From positions 1 through 37,746 of the forward strand of contig JAHJPG010000093.1 of NCBI GenBank assembly GCA_018819925.1: a DNA stretch of 37,746 bases. The letters run 5' to 3'. Positions within the stretch are counted from its first letter, which is position 1. Each line of letters opens with the position of its first letter. Under the pieces are notes generated by a model. It was not told where the DNA came from. It ran no database searches and worked only from the letters and a program-made list of their open reading frames with translations. Positions 1 through 8,169 of the stretch are shown piece after piece. The position numbers were made by a program, and so were the translations under genes. This stretch comes from Pseudomonadota bacterium. GTDB taxonomy: Bacteria; Desulfobacterota; Desulfarculia; Desulfarculales; Desulfarculaceae.

Positions 1-65
1 AGCAGATCCTCGGGCTTCTGGTACCCCTCCAGCAACTGGTCCAGCAATTCGTCCTTGATAGCCAT
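1..65 (-). CDS. IS256-family transposase, N-terminal fragment (runs off the window)
   Basis: Reading leftward from the ATG at 65-63, the 21 visible codons begin MAIKDELLDQLLEG and continue with YQKPEDL, a typical start of IS256/mutator-type DDE transposases. A strong ribosome binding site (GGAGGAGTT) lies just upstream. The rest of the gene, including the catalytic core, is outside the window, so intactness cannot be judged. Together with the IS3 scrap at 157-294 it shows that the left edge of the window is an insertion-sequence-rich junction. Confidence 0.7.
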   Translation of the reverse strand, partial: MAIKDELLDQLLEGYQKPEDL

Positions 66-156
66 GTCGTGAACTCCTCCAATAAAGGCCAGAGTATCTC
101 ACGAACAGCTACATATACGAAATTCCTGACACACCTAAACCGAATTGGCCAACCAT

Positions 157-294
157 CGGGATTACAAAACCCGTATGCAGGCCAAGGCCGATATTTTTGA
201 GTACATCGAGATCTTCTACAACCGCAGCCGCAGACATTCGGGCCTGGGGTGCATGACCCCGGCCCAGTATGAGATTATCAAGATGGCTGCTTAA
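157..294 (+). pseudogene. IS3-family transposase OrfB, C-terminal remnant
   Basis: The frame ending at the TAA at 292-294 encodes about 45 residues that include [24 protein letters not shown] and MTPAQYE. These are the usual last residues of the rve (DDE integrase) domain of IS3/IS150-type OrfB, including the region after the final catalytic Glu. No start codon, upstream catalytic residues or OrfA are present, so this is only the 3' tail of a lost element. It lies 73 bases from the end of the acyl-CoA synthetase gene. Confidence 0.75.
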
Positions 295-367
295 CCACGG
301 GTCCACAATATCGGGGGAAGATCACAGGCTCGTGGCAACTCCCCAAGCCGACGTCTTCTTGGAGTGA

Positions 368-1924
368 TTATCCCTTGGAATATTCTTCCTTGAGCACTCT
401 CTTGAGTATCTTGCCCGTTGGTCCTTTGGGCAAGTCTTCAACGAAGATGCAAGACTTCGGCGCCTTGTAGGTGGCAAGATGCTCCTTGGTATAAGCGATC
501 AAATCCTTTTCCGATACTTCGGCGCCTTGTTTCAACACCACCAGGGCGACCACTTTTTCACCCCAGTCTTCGTTGGGAAGGCCTATAACACTGACTTCGA
601 CTATATCCGGGTGCTTGTACAGGACCTCTTCGACCTCACGGGGGTAAATATTTATGGCCCCGCTGACGATCATGTCTTTTTCGCGGTCTACGATATAGAC
701 GTAACCATCTTCGTCCATGCTTCCCAAGTCACCGGTGTAAAACCATCCGTCCTTGATAGTCTCCGCAGTCAGCTCGGGCATGTTCCAGTAGCGGTCCATG
801 ATGTTGTCGCCCTTAATGATTATCTCGCCGACCTCTTCCATGTCCCTGTCGATATCCGTGCCGTTTTTGCGAATGATCCTCACCCGGGTGTTCACCACCT
901 CGCGTCCGCACGACCTCAAACGCGGAATCTTCCTGGTTTCATCCCCCACCACATGCTGGTCGGCGCTCAACATCGTGGCAAAGCAGGTGGTTTCGGTTAA
1001 GCCGTAACCTTGGTGAAAAATGTTGCCGAACTTGGCGATAGCCTTGCTTATGACCGACTCGGGCATGGCGGAAGAGCCGTACATGATGGCCCGCAGGCTG
1101 GACACGTCCCACTTGTCTATGTCGGGATATTGCAGCAGGCGGACAATCATGGTGGGGACCACGACCACAATGGAAACCTTTTCTTGTTCAACGGTGCGCA
1201 GAAAGCTCTCTGGCTCAAAGGCGTCCAGAATCACCGAGCTGCCGCCCAAATACACCATGAGTATGATCGAACAATTCACCGGGGCGGAGAAAAAGAGCGG
1301 ATGGACCGAGAGGTTTACGTCGTCGTGTCGCAGTTGGTTCTCGATAATCCCGTTGACCGCGTTGGACACGATGGCCCGGTGGCTCAGCGCGGCGCCCTTG
1401 GGCAGGCTGGTGGTGCCGCTGGTGTAATACAAAAAAATGATGTCGCTCTCATCCACCGCCACCTCGGGTTCGTCGGGCTCATACTGGGAAATCAGCTTTT
1501 CATAGTCCAGGTATTCCTTGGAGCCCTCTTGGTACTCTTGGGACTCCTGGGCCACGAGCACCACCTTTTCAACATACCCATACTCCTGCTTTATCTTATG
1601 GACATGTTCTTGCCCCGCGAACACCACCCTGGGCTCGGCATTGCCTAGTATATGGTCCAACTCGTCCTTGAGCTTGGTGCTCACCGGAGCCAGGATAAGC
1701 CCCGCCTTGGCGCATGCGCCGACTATCTCTATATAACGGTAACAATTGTCCAGAATGACCGACACCCTGTCCTGCCTTTTCAGGCCCAGATCGATTAGGG
1801 CGTTGGCCAGGCGGTTTATGCGCTCGTTTAAAAGCTTATAGCTTAGGCGGGTGTCCTTGTAGACGATGGCATCTTTGTTTGGATATCTCTTGGCGGCTCT
1901 TTCAAACAATTCCCCTACTACCAT
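368..1924 (-). CDS. AMP-forming acyl-CoA synthetase (class I adenylate-forming ligase)
   Basis: A 518-residue protein, the normal length for FadD/aryl-CoA-ligase relatives. It activates a carboxylic acid with ATP to an acyl-AMP and then to a CoA thioester in the cytoplasm. The phosphate-binding loop YYTSGTTSLPKG is at residues 166-177, the A5 motif YGLTETT at 307-313, the YTGD motif at 396-399, the hinge DREKDM at 413-418, and the catalytic C-terminal lysine is Lys505 in GPTGKILKR. The ATG at 1924 follows AAGGAGGG. It is the last gene of the minus-strand operon that begins with the STAS gene, 81 bases after the racemase-like gene. The acid it uses cannot be read from sequence; the neighbouring reductase-type genes suggest an aromatic, alicyclic or branched acid. 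Confidence 0.93.
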   Translation of the reverse strand: MVVGELFERAAKRYPNKDAIVYKDTRLSYKLLNERINRLANALIDLGLKRQDRVSVILDNCYRYIEIVGACAKAGLILAPVSTKLKDELDHILGNAEPRVVFAGQEHVHKIKQEYGYVEKVVLVAQESQEYQEGSKEYLDYEKLISQYEPDEPEVAVDESDIIFLYYTSGTTSLPKGAALSHRAIVSNAVNGIIENQLRHDDVNLSVHPLFFSAPVNCSIILMVYLGGSSVILDAFEPESFLRTVEQEKVSIVVVVPTMIVRLLQYPDIDKWDVSSLRAIMYGSSAMPESVISKAIAKFGNIFHQGYGLTETTCFATMLSADQHVVGDETRKIPRLRSCGREVVNTRVRIIRKNGTDIDRDMEEVGEIIIKGDNIMDRYWNMPELTAETIKDGWFYTGDLGSMDEDGYVYIVDREKDMIVSGAINIYPREVEEVLYKHPDIVEVSVIGLPNEDWGEKVVALVVLKQGAEVSEKDLIAYTKEHLATYKAPKSCIFVEDLPKGPTGKILKRVLKEEYSKG

Positions 1925-2005
1925 TGGTTGTTCCCTCCTTGCGTGCGATGCGCCGCGATTGCGATAACCAGCGGCCGCGTAATCCTCATAGAATGGGCTG
2001 GAAAA

Positions 2006-3187
2006 CTAACTAAACAGTCCGTCCCTCTCCAGTTGCGCGATATTCTCCTCGGAATAACCCAACCCCAGCATGACTTCCAGATTGTGGGCGCCGGCCGGTA
2101 CCCCGGCCTGGCGATACTCCGGCGGCGTGCGGGAAAACTTCAGGGGGTTGGCGGGCTGCCGTATTTTAAGGCCATTTGAATCTTCCACTTCAACCAGCCA
2201 GCCACGCGCCTGGCCGTGGGGGCTGTTCAAGGCCTCCCCCAGACCGACCACCGGCTCAAAGCAAGCGTCCACGTCCTTAAAAATCTCTTGCCATTCCTGA
2301 CTGGTTTTGGAGGCGATGACACTTCTCACCTGCCCCTTGACTTCTTTTAGGTTGGGAGGCGATATGGTGCTGTCAATAAGATCCTCCCGGCCGATGGCCC
2401 GGCAGAAGGCGGCGAAAAACTTGGGCTCCAAGCCGCCGAAGCTGAGGTATTCCCCGTCCGCGGCTTTATAGAAATCGTAGAGTGAACCGCCGTTGACGAA
2501 ATAACCCTCTCTCTGGGGCTCGACGCCTTCCACCAGATAGGTCATCGCCGATACGACATTGAAGGGGACCGCCCCGTCGGTTATGGCCACATCCAGATAT
2601 TGGCCTTCCCCGGTCTGTTGGCGATGGATCACTGCGGCTAGAACGGCGATCAATGCCCCATAGGAGCCGGATGCCAGGTCGGCGATCTGGGTGCCGGTGA
2701 GGGTGGGGCCGTGCTCCTGGGTGCCGGAGTGAGCCATGAGACCAGAGAGAGCCAAGTAGTTTATGTCGTGTCCGGCCTTGTCCCGCAAAGGACCGTCCTG
2801 GCCGTAACCACTGAGGGAGCAGTAGATAAGCGAGGGATTGACCGTGGAGAGAGCTTGGTAACCAAGCCCCAGCTTTTCCATGACTCCGGGTCTGAACTGC
2901 TCGATGACGATATCGTACTCCCCCAGGAGCTTGTGGATTACGTCCACCCCCTTCGGATGCTTCAGGTTCAATGTCATGGAGCGCTTGTTGCGCCCCAGAT
3001 AGGCTAAATTGGCCGCCAGCCCGGAGCCGGGAATAAAGGGAGGGGTTTGCGCGTTCAGATCGGGGCGGCTGGCCGAACCGATGCGCAAGACATCGGCGCC
3101 CAGGTCGGCCAAAGTGAGCGTGGCAAAGGGGCCAGGCAACAATATGGTGAAATCAAGAATCTTGAGTCCGTTCAACGCCCCAGACAT
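2006..3187 (-). CDS. CaiB/BaiF-family protein, alpha-methylacyl-CoA racemase-like
   Basis: A 393-residue class III CoA-transferase-fold protein. The family contains true CoA transferases, which use an Asp, and alpha-methylacyl-CoA racemases, which use a His/Asp pair. This protein has AGHDINYLALSG (His140-Asp141), QIADLASGS (Asp170) and GGLEPKF (Glu254). That matches the His, Asp and Glu set of racemases; many transferases have GYD in place of GHD. Epimerising a 2-methylacyl-CoA or similar is therefore as likely as CoA transfer. The start at 3187 has AAAGGAGC upstream, and this site lies inside the 3' end of the broken fadB-like gene. The acyl-CoA synthetase follows. Function within the family is an inference from the motif only. 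Confidence 0.88.
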   Translation of the reverse strand: MSGALNGLKILDFTILLPGPFATLTLADLGADVLRIGSASRPDLNAQTPPFIPGSGLAANLAYLGRNKRSMTLNLKHPKGVDVIHKLLGEYDIVIEQFRPGVMEKLGLGYQALSTVNPSLIYCSLSGYGQDGPLRDKAGHDINYLALSGLMAHSGTQEHGPTLTGTQIADLASGSYGALIAVLAAVIHRQQTGEGQYLDVAITDGAVPFNVVSAMTYLVEGVEPQREGYFVNGGSLYDFYKAADGEYLSFGGLEPKFFAAFCRAIGREDLIDSTISPPNLKEVKGQVRSVIASKTSQEWQEIFKDVDACFEPVVGLGEALNSPHGQARGWLVEVEDSNGLKIRQPANPLKFSRTPPEYRQAGVPAGAHNLEVMLGLGYSEENIAQLERDGLFS

Positions 3188-3751
3188 AACTTGCTCCTTT
3201 CAAAGGTCTTCTCCACGTGGTAGTTGATGCCAATGCCGGTTAGATCAAACAGGGTCATCGGCCCCATGGGCATGCCGAAGCCGGTGATGGCCTTTTCCAT
3301 CTGGGCCGCCTCCACCCCGTCGGCCATGAGGAAAATAGCCCCGCCCATGAGGGCCACCAGTTGACGCGACACGTAGAAACCGGGTTCGTCGTTGACCACC
3401 ACCGGCACTTATTTGATGCTGCGGCCAAAGGCCACCGCCGTGGCTAAGGTCTGGTCCGAGGTTTGTTTGCCGCAGATGATCTCCAACAGGAGCATACGCT
3501 CGGCCGGGTTGAAGAAGTGCAACCCGATGAGGCGGCCGGGGTCGGCCAGCACCCAGGGTCTCCCGCACGGCTTGGAACAGATCCTTTAAAAAAAGGCCGG
3601 ACACCTGGTTCATCGGCGGGTTGTCCATGCAAACAACCGCCACGCCCTTATCCTGGTCCACTTTCACCGTTTCGTGTTCTGTTTTCATGGTGTCGTCTTT
3701 ACCCAGGTTAAAACCGCCGCCCTCGTAAGCCGGTGAATCAGGCGTCCTCAT
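3172..3751 (-). pseudogene. Broken fadB-like gene: enoyl-CoA hydratase start fused by deletion to 3-hydroxyacyl-CoA dehydrogenase end
   Basis: The frame opens with a crotonase N-terminus (MKTEHETVKVDQ, then GVAVVCMDNPPMNQ, start 3688). It breaks near RETLG, where the reading continues in another frame as ADPGRLIGLHFFNPAERM, the NAD-binding/catalytic region of 3-hydroxyacyl-CoA dehydrogenase. An in-frame TAA follows at 3411-3409 (after GRSIK), and the C-terminal domain motif VVVNDEPGFYVSRQ continues to the stop at 3172. A bifunctional FadB is over 700 residues, so most of both domains is deleted and the tail is cut. An ATGA overlap at 3748-3751 with the STAS gene implies it was once translationally coupled. 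It cannot make a working enzyme. Confidence 0.85.
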
Positions 3752-3999
3752 CCCAGCAGTTGTTCAAGATATTGACTCATGCCGACGAGCTTGATTTTTC
3801 CCCTGATGCTCAACAAAAAGCCGCGCCCCTCCATGCCCACGGAATAAAGCCCGGACAAATCAAGCTGTATCTTTTGGCCATCCTCCAGGTGTTGCAGGCA
3901 TACCCGGCGCAATGCCGGCAAAGAAACACGGTCCAAGTGGCCTTCCACCTGAATATGGATTTTTTTTTTAGTTATTGCTGATTCCTTAATGTAAATCAT
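3748..3999 (-). CDS. Small STAS-domain protein (anti-sigma-antagonist-like)
   Basis: An 83-residue stand-alone STAS domain. After a beta strand (KKIHIQVEGHLD), VSLPALRRVCLQHLEDG forms a likely helix, then KIQLDLSGLYSVGMEG occupies the strand-loop region where SpoIIAA-type proteins carry their phosphorylatable Ser, followed by GFLLSIRGKIKLVG. Here the position that usually reads D-S-S/T-G is LYSVGMEG, so Ser phosphorylation is possible but not clear. It lies divergently from the sigma-54 activator and heads the operon with the broken fadB gene, racemase-like gene and CoA ligase. Its partner is unknown; no anti-sigma kinase or phosphatase is visible nearby. The start follows TTAAGG. Confidence 0.7.
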   Translation of the reverse strand: MIYIKESAITKKKIHIQVEGHLDRVSLPALRRVCLQHLEDGQKIQLDLSGLYSVGMEGRGFLLSIRGKIKLVGMSQYLEQLLG

Positions 4000-4057
4000 G
4001 GTTATGAACCTTAAGCAATTTCAGCGCCAATCAAATCGATTTCAATTTTTAAATTAT

Positions 4058-4086
4058 TTCATATAGATATGCATGTGGAAGGTCAA
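4058..4086 (-). promoter_or_regulatory. Candidate sigma-70-type promoter of the STAS-led operon
   Basis: On the minus strand TTGACC (4086-4081) and TATGAA (4063-4058) are separated by exactly 17 bases, 58 bases upstream of the STAS start codon. The surrounding DNA is conspicuously AT-rich. Box matches are good but not perfect, and no transcript data support it. Confidence 0.4.
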
Positions 4087-4144
4087 AGCCTTTCCTCGAT
4101 AAAACCAATTGGCGTTTTTTAGACGAAAAATCGTTGCATATTTA

Positions 4145-4173
4145 TTGACTGGGCTCTTCCCCTGATCTACCAT
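4145..4173 (+). promoter_or_regulatory. Candidate sigma-70-type promoter of the sigma-54 activator gene
   Basis: TTGACT (4145-4150) and TACCAT (4168-4173) are spaced by 17 bases, about 30-50 bases before the two possible start codons of the regulator. It is back to back with the candidate STAS promoter in the same divergent intergenic region. Confidence 0.35.
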
Positions 4174-4224
4174 GGCTGCGAACCCGTCTATATTGCTAAC
4201 CAGATGAAGATTGCGAAGGCCGGC

Positions 4225-7200
4225 ATGACCGAGCAGGGCAGCCCCCCCGTTAAGATCGAACAACGCATATTTAGGGTGGCCGCCCTGTTCGACGACGGCT
4301 TCTCTATCGACTGGCTACAGGAAGTATCCAAGGAAAAACCATCCCTTATACTCCAGACCCTGCACCAAGGAATTGAAGACAAGTGGTTGATTGAGACCAC
4401 CCCCGGCCGTTTCCGCTTCACTGACCCCCAAAAGCGGCAAGACTTCCTCGAATCTATTCCCCAGGAGGAAAAAGAAAGCCTTTATAAACGAACAATTGAA
4501 AGCCTGCTGCTGGAAATGCCGGGCGAGGCCCAACTGGACCATGCTTTGGCCAAGCTGCTGCTTAACGTAAGCAACGACTTGGACGGCTGCCGGCGTTTGG
4601 TGGCGGAGGGAAACTATCTCAGAAAGAAGTTCCGCCACCGGGAGGCGCTTCAGTACTTTGAAAAGGCAATTAACAGCTTAGAAAATATTTCCGGCGGAGA
4701 ATCCGCGCGGATGCTCATCGAAACCGCTATTCAAATTTCCAAGATTTCCATGGGCACCCGTGAGGCCGAATTGGTCAACTCATTCTTGTGCAAGGCCATT
4801 GAAAGCGCCAAGGCCATGGATGAGGAGGGTTACCAGGGCCTGCTTAAGATGCATTTGGCCAAACAGGAATGGCTGCGGTCCAATTTCAAAGCCGCCTTGG
4901 AACTCTTCGACGAAGGCTGGGCCATGGCCCAAAAGGCCGACGATCCCTATATTCAAAGATCAGCCTTTATTTTCAGCATGTTTTTCCACTACTGGCAGGG
5001 CCGTTATAGGGACGCCGTGGAAAGCTGCGAAAAGGACGCGCCTCAGGTAGAAAACGTACCCAGGGAAGGCTTTCCCTTGATGGCCCGCCTGGCCATTGGG
5101 TTGTGTTACTGCCATTGCGGACAGGTATCCCAGGGCCTGGGCCTGCTGGACTCGATCCACAAGCAATGCCTCAAAATAGGCAACACCGGCATGGCCGGTC
5201 ATGTCTCCTCGACCATAACCTGGGCCTTGTGCGAAATAGGCCTCTACGCCCAAGCCGACACCTATTGTAACCGCGCTTTCGATGAAACGACGAAAGGCAA
5301 CAACAACTTCGGTAAAGTGGGCGCTTTGGCGTGCAGAAGCTACCTGGACCACAAACTGGGCAATAACAACAAGGCCCATGCCTCGTTGCGTGAATTCATC
5401 AAGTTAAGTCAGCATACCCAGATTCACTTCCGCAACATGGCCATCATCATGGAGCTTTGCTGGTGTATGGAGCAGGGTCTATTACCCCGCTTCCAAGGCT
5501 TGTCTCTGGAAAAGGAAATCGCCGAAGCCCTTGATAGCCAAAACGTTTACATGTGCGGATTGGGTTATCGCTACAAGGCGCTACTGCAAAAGCTGCATGG
5601 CGAACCATCAAGTGAGGTCACGAAAAACCTTGAGCAGGCCATTGAGTTGCTCGATATTTCAGGCCACCAGATTGAACTGGCCAAAACCAGATTGGATTTG
5701 GCCGTGGAGTATTTGCGGCAGGGAGATGAAGAACTGGCCAAGGCTTTGGCTGGTCCGTCGGCCCAAAAGCTTTTTTCCTACAACGAATCCCTGATTCCCG
5801 ACGGTCTACGCTCCCTGCTGGGCGACATTCAAAACCGGGAACACTTGCTCGATGAAATATTAAAGCTAGGGCAGGAAATGGTCACCATCCGCGACAACCG
5901 AGAAGTAGCGGTGCGGATAATTTCCTTGGCCAACAGCGTCACCGGAGCGGAGCGGGGAGCCATATTTTTGGCCGATGGCGAAACCGGCCGCCTGAATTTG
6001 CGAGCCGCCAAAAACTTGACCCGAGAAAGCCTGGAAAGCCACGGCTTTGCCGGGTCCATGGATTTAATTGAACAGACTTTTCGCACCGGCAAGGTCCGTT
6101 TTCTGGAATTTGAATCCAACAAACCGGAATCGCTGTCTTCGGAAGAAACCATCCGTTCGTGCATTTGCGTCCCTTTGAGCCTCAGAGAGCAGGTAATCGG
6201 CGTGCTCTACCATGACAACCGCCTGTTCAAGAGCGCTTTCAGACAAGAGGACTTGGATATTCTTGGTTACTTTGCCGCGCAAGCCGCAATCGCCATGGAT
6301 AACGCCATGGCCTATGAAACCCTGCGCGAGATGTACCAAAAACAGGTGGAGGAAAAACAATACCTGGAAGAGCAGCATCTGGAGAGCCTGCATTTCGAGG
6401 AAATTGTAGGTGAGTCCCCGGCCATACGACGAGTCTTCTCCCATATCGACTCCGTGTCCGAGACGGACGCCACCGTGCTCATATTGGGTGAAACCGGAGT
6501 GGGCAAGGAGCTGGTGGCCAGGGCGATTCACCGCAACAGCGGCCGGCGAACAGGGCCTTTCATCCGGGTAAATTGTAGCTCTTTTTCAGAGCACTTGATC
6601 TCCAGTGAACTATTCGGCCACGAAAAGGGCTCCTTCACCGGCGCGGTGCAAAGACGTATCGGCCGGTTCGAACTGGCCGATCAAGGCACCATCTTTCTGG
6701 ACGAGATCGGCGACATGCCCTTGAACTCCCAGGTGCAGCTGCTGCGGGTTTTGCAGAGCAAGGAGTTTGAACGCGTCGGCGGGCACGAAACCATCCGGTC
6801 GGACTTCAGGCTGATGGCCGCCACCAACCGCGACCTGCCTAAACTGATCGAGGCCGGGAGTTTCCGGGAGGATCTTTATTACCGCCTAAGCGTTTTCCCC
6901 ATCCAGGTTCCCCCCCTGCGTGAACGTCCGGAAGACGTTCCCCTTCTGGCCCTGCACTTCCTGCAACTTTATGCCAAGCGGTTGAGCAAAAAGGTGGAAA
7001 AAATTCCAAACACCGAAATGCAAAAGCTCATGGACTACACTTGGCCGGGTAACGTGCGCGAGCTGGAAAACATTATAGAGAGGGGCATGATCCTGAGCAC
7101 CGGACCTCTATACCGGGTTCCCACCACCAGTTTGACCAGGAATACTTTTTCGGGTAATCGTGCGGACGTTAGCCTCGATGAAAACGAGCGCTCCCATATC

Positions 7201-7389
7201 TTGAACGTGCTCGACATAACCGGTGGGAAAATCCGCGGGGATGATGGGGCTGCCGTTATTTTGAACATACATCCCAACACGTTGTATTCGAGAATGAAAA
7301 AGCTGGGCATATCATCAGCCAGAAAACGCCGCCGCCACCTGGGGAGCCCTGATTGGTCCTCCAAAATTGAGGGTCTCCCCAATATTTAA
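4225..7389 (+). CDS. Sigma-54-dependent transcriptional activator with winged-helix/TPR, GAF, AAA+ and Fis-type domains
   Basis: About 1054 residues, twice the size of a usual enhancer-binding protein. Residue numbers here count from the ATG at 4204. The N-terminal 100 residues resemble the winged helix that follows the NTPase in MalT/STAND proteins, but no NTPase is present. TPR-like helical repeats run to about 540, a GAF domain is at about 563-705, and then a short coiled coil. The AAA+ domain has Walker A GETGVGKE (762-769), the sigma-54 contact loop as GSFTGA (809-814), Walker B IFLDEIGD (about 832-839) and the arginine-finger region FREDLYYRL. A Fis-type helix-turn-helix is near 1003-1036. 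The ATG at 4225 is preferred because GAAGG lies 5 bases upstream; an ATG at 4204 lacks such a site. It overlaps the converging ATPase gene at its 3' end. Likely target: the reductase operon at 7386-11484. Confidence 0.92.
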   Translation: MTEQGSPPVKIEQRIFRVAALFDDGFSIDWLQEVSKEKPSLILQTLHQGIEDKWLIETTPGRFRFTDPQKRQDFLESIPQEEKESLYKRTIESLLLEMPGEAQLDHALAKLLLNVSNDLDGCRRLVAEGNYLRKKFRHREALQYFEKAINSLENISGGESARMLIETAIQISKISMGTREAELVNSFLCKAIESAKAMDEEGYQGLLKMHLAKQEWLRSNFKAALELFDEGWAMAQKADDPYIQRSAFIFSMFFHYWQGRYRDAVESCEKDAPQVENVPREGFPLMARLAIGLCYCHCGQVSQGLGLLDSIHKQCLKIGNTGMAGHVSSTITWALCEIGLYAQADTYCNRAFDETTKGNNNFGKVGALACRSYLDHKLGNNNKAHASLREFIKLSQHTQIHFRNMAIIMELCWCMEQGLLPRFQGLSLEKEIAEALDSQNVYMCGLGYRYKALLQKLHGEPSSEVTKNLEQAIELLDISGHQIELAKTRLDLAVEYLRQGDEELAKALAGPSAQKLFSYNESLIPDGLRSLLGDIQNREHLLDEILKLGQEMVTIRDNREVAVRIISLANSVTGAERGAIFLADGETGRLNLRAAKNLTRESLESHGFAGSMDLIEQTFRTGKVRFLEFESNKPESLSSEETIRSCICVPLSLREQVIGVLYHDNRLFKSAFRQEDLDILGYFAAQAAIAMDNAMAYETLREMYQKQVEEKQYLEEQHLESLHFEEIVGESPAIRRVFSHIDSVSETDATVLILGETGVGKELVARAIHRNSGRRTGPFIRVNCSSFSEHLISSELFGHEKGSFTGAVQRRIGRFELADQGTIFLDEIGDMPLNSQVQLLRVLQSKEFERVGGHETIRSDFRLMAATNRDLPKLIEAGSFREDLYYRLSVFPIQVPPLRERPEDVPLLALHFLQLYAKRLSKKVEKIPNTEMQKLMDYTWPGNVRELENIIERGMILSTGPLYRVPTTSLTRNTFSGNRADVSLDENERSHILNVLDITGGKIRGDDGAAVILNIHPNTLYSRMKKLGISSARKRRRHLGSPDWSSKIEGLPNI

Positions 7390-8165
7390 CCAGGCTGCCG
7401 TTTTGGGGCCAACAAGGCCGCGCCCAAGGCTCCCATGATTTGAGGCTCCTTGGCGATGCGGGCCCTCAGTCCCAGCTTTTGCTCCACTCGTCTGACCACG
7501 CCTATGTTTTTGGCCACTCCTCCGCTTATGCAAAGATCCGGTTCGACGCCGACTCGTTCCAGTAATTCCACGATCCGCTCCACAATAGCGTCCGTGGCCC
7601 CGGCCAAAATATCGTTGGTTTTTTTACTCGCCCGCTGCAGCCTGATAATGTCGCCCTCGGCGAACACCACGCAGTTGCTGCCCACGGATAAAACTTCATC
7701 CACCGCCGCCATGGACAAGGGGCCGATACTGTCCAAAGCAAGCCCCAGGGAATCGGCCACCCTTTCCAGGTAGCGGCCGGTTCCGGCGGCACATTTATCG
7801 TTCATGATAAAATTGCTTATCCGCCCGTTTTCGTCGCATCTGATGGCTTTGCAATCCTGCCCGCCCATATCCAAAATAGTCCGGACCTCGGGAAAGGTCC
7901 AATGGCTGCCCGCCGCGTGGCAGGAGATCTCCGATATGGTTTTGTCGGCAAAAGGGACATTGGCCCGGCCGTAGCCCGTGGCTACGGTGTATCCGATGTG
8001 GCCGAGGGCTAGGTTCTCCTCCCCCAGCACCGCGCCCACTGCTCTTTCCGCCGATTCCACGGAATCCGGGCCGGTGGGCACGATGCACCAGGCAAGAATC
8101 TCGTCGTTTTCCATTAGGACGGCTTTGGTGCTCAGGGAGCCGATGTCCACCCCGCAGACAACCAT
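7386..8165 (-). CDS. BcrA/BadF/BzdQ-type ATPase subunit (2-hydroxyacyl-CoA dehydratase activator family)
   Basis: A 259-residue ASKHA-fold ATPase. Members form dimers that hold one [4Fe-4S] cluster between the subunits and use ATP hydrolysis to push low-potential electrons into a partner reductase or dehydratase. The phosphate-1 motif VDIGSLSTKAV is at residues 6-16, the second motif is ILDMGGQD, and the two expected cluster ligands are Cys125 in NDKCAAGTGR and Cys165 in GSNCVVFAE. GGVAKN and MGALGAALLA complete the fold. It is the fourth gene of the operon, 4 bases after its paralogue. Two different ATPase genes side by side point to a heterodimer as in benzoyl-CoA reductase; classical dehydratases have one activator. 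Confidence 0.9.
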   Translation of the reverse strand: MVVCGVDIGSLSTKAVLMENDEILAWCIVPTGPDSVESAERAVGAVLGEENLALGHIGYTVATGYGRANVPFADKTISEISCHAAGSHWTFPEVRTILDMGGQDCKAIRCDENGRISNFIMNDKCAAGTGRYLERVADSLGLALDSIGPLSMAAVDEVLSVGSNCVVFAEGDIIRLQRASKKTNDILAGATDAIVERIVELLERVGVEPDLCISGGVAKNIGVVRRVEQKLGLRARIAKEPQIMGALGAALLAPKRQPG

Positions 8166-8169
8166 CAGT

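Noticed and set aside
109-306. Minus-strand 65-codon frame over the IS3 remnant
   Set aside because: The plus strand carries recognisable transposase residues; the minus frame has none.
3409-3411. Stop codon inside the fadB remnant as a possible recoding site
   Set aside because: It is TAA, not TGA, and the gene also has a large deletion with a frame change.
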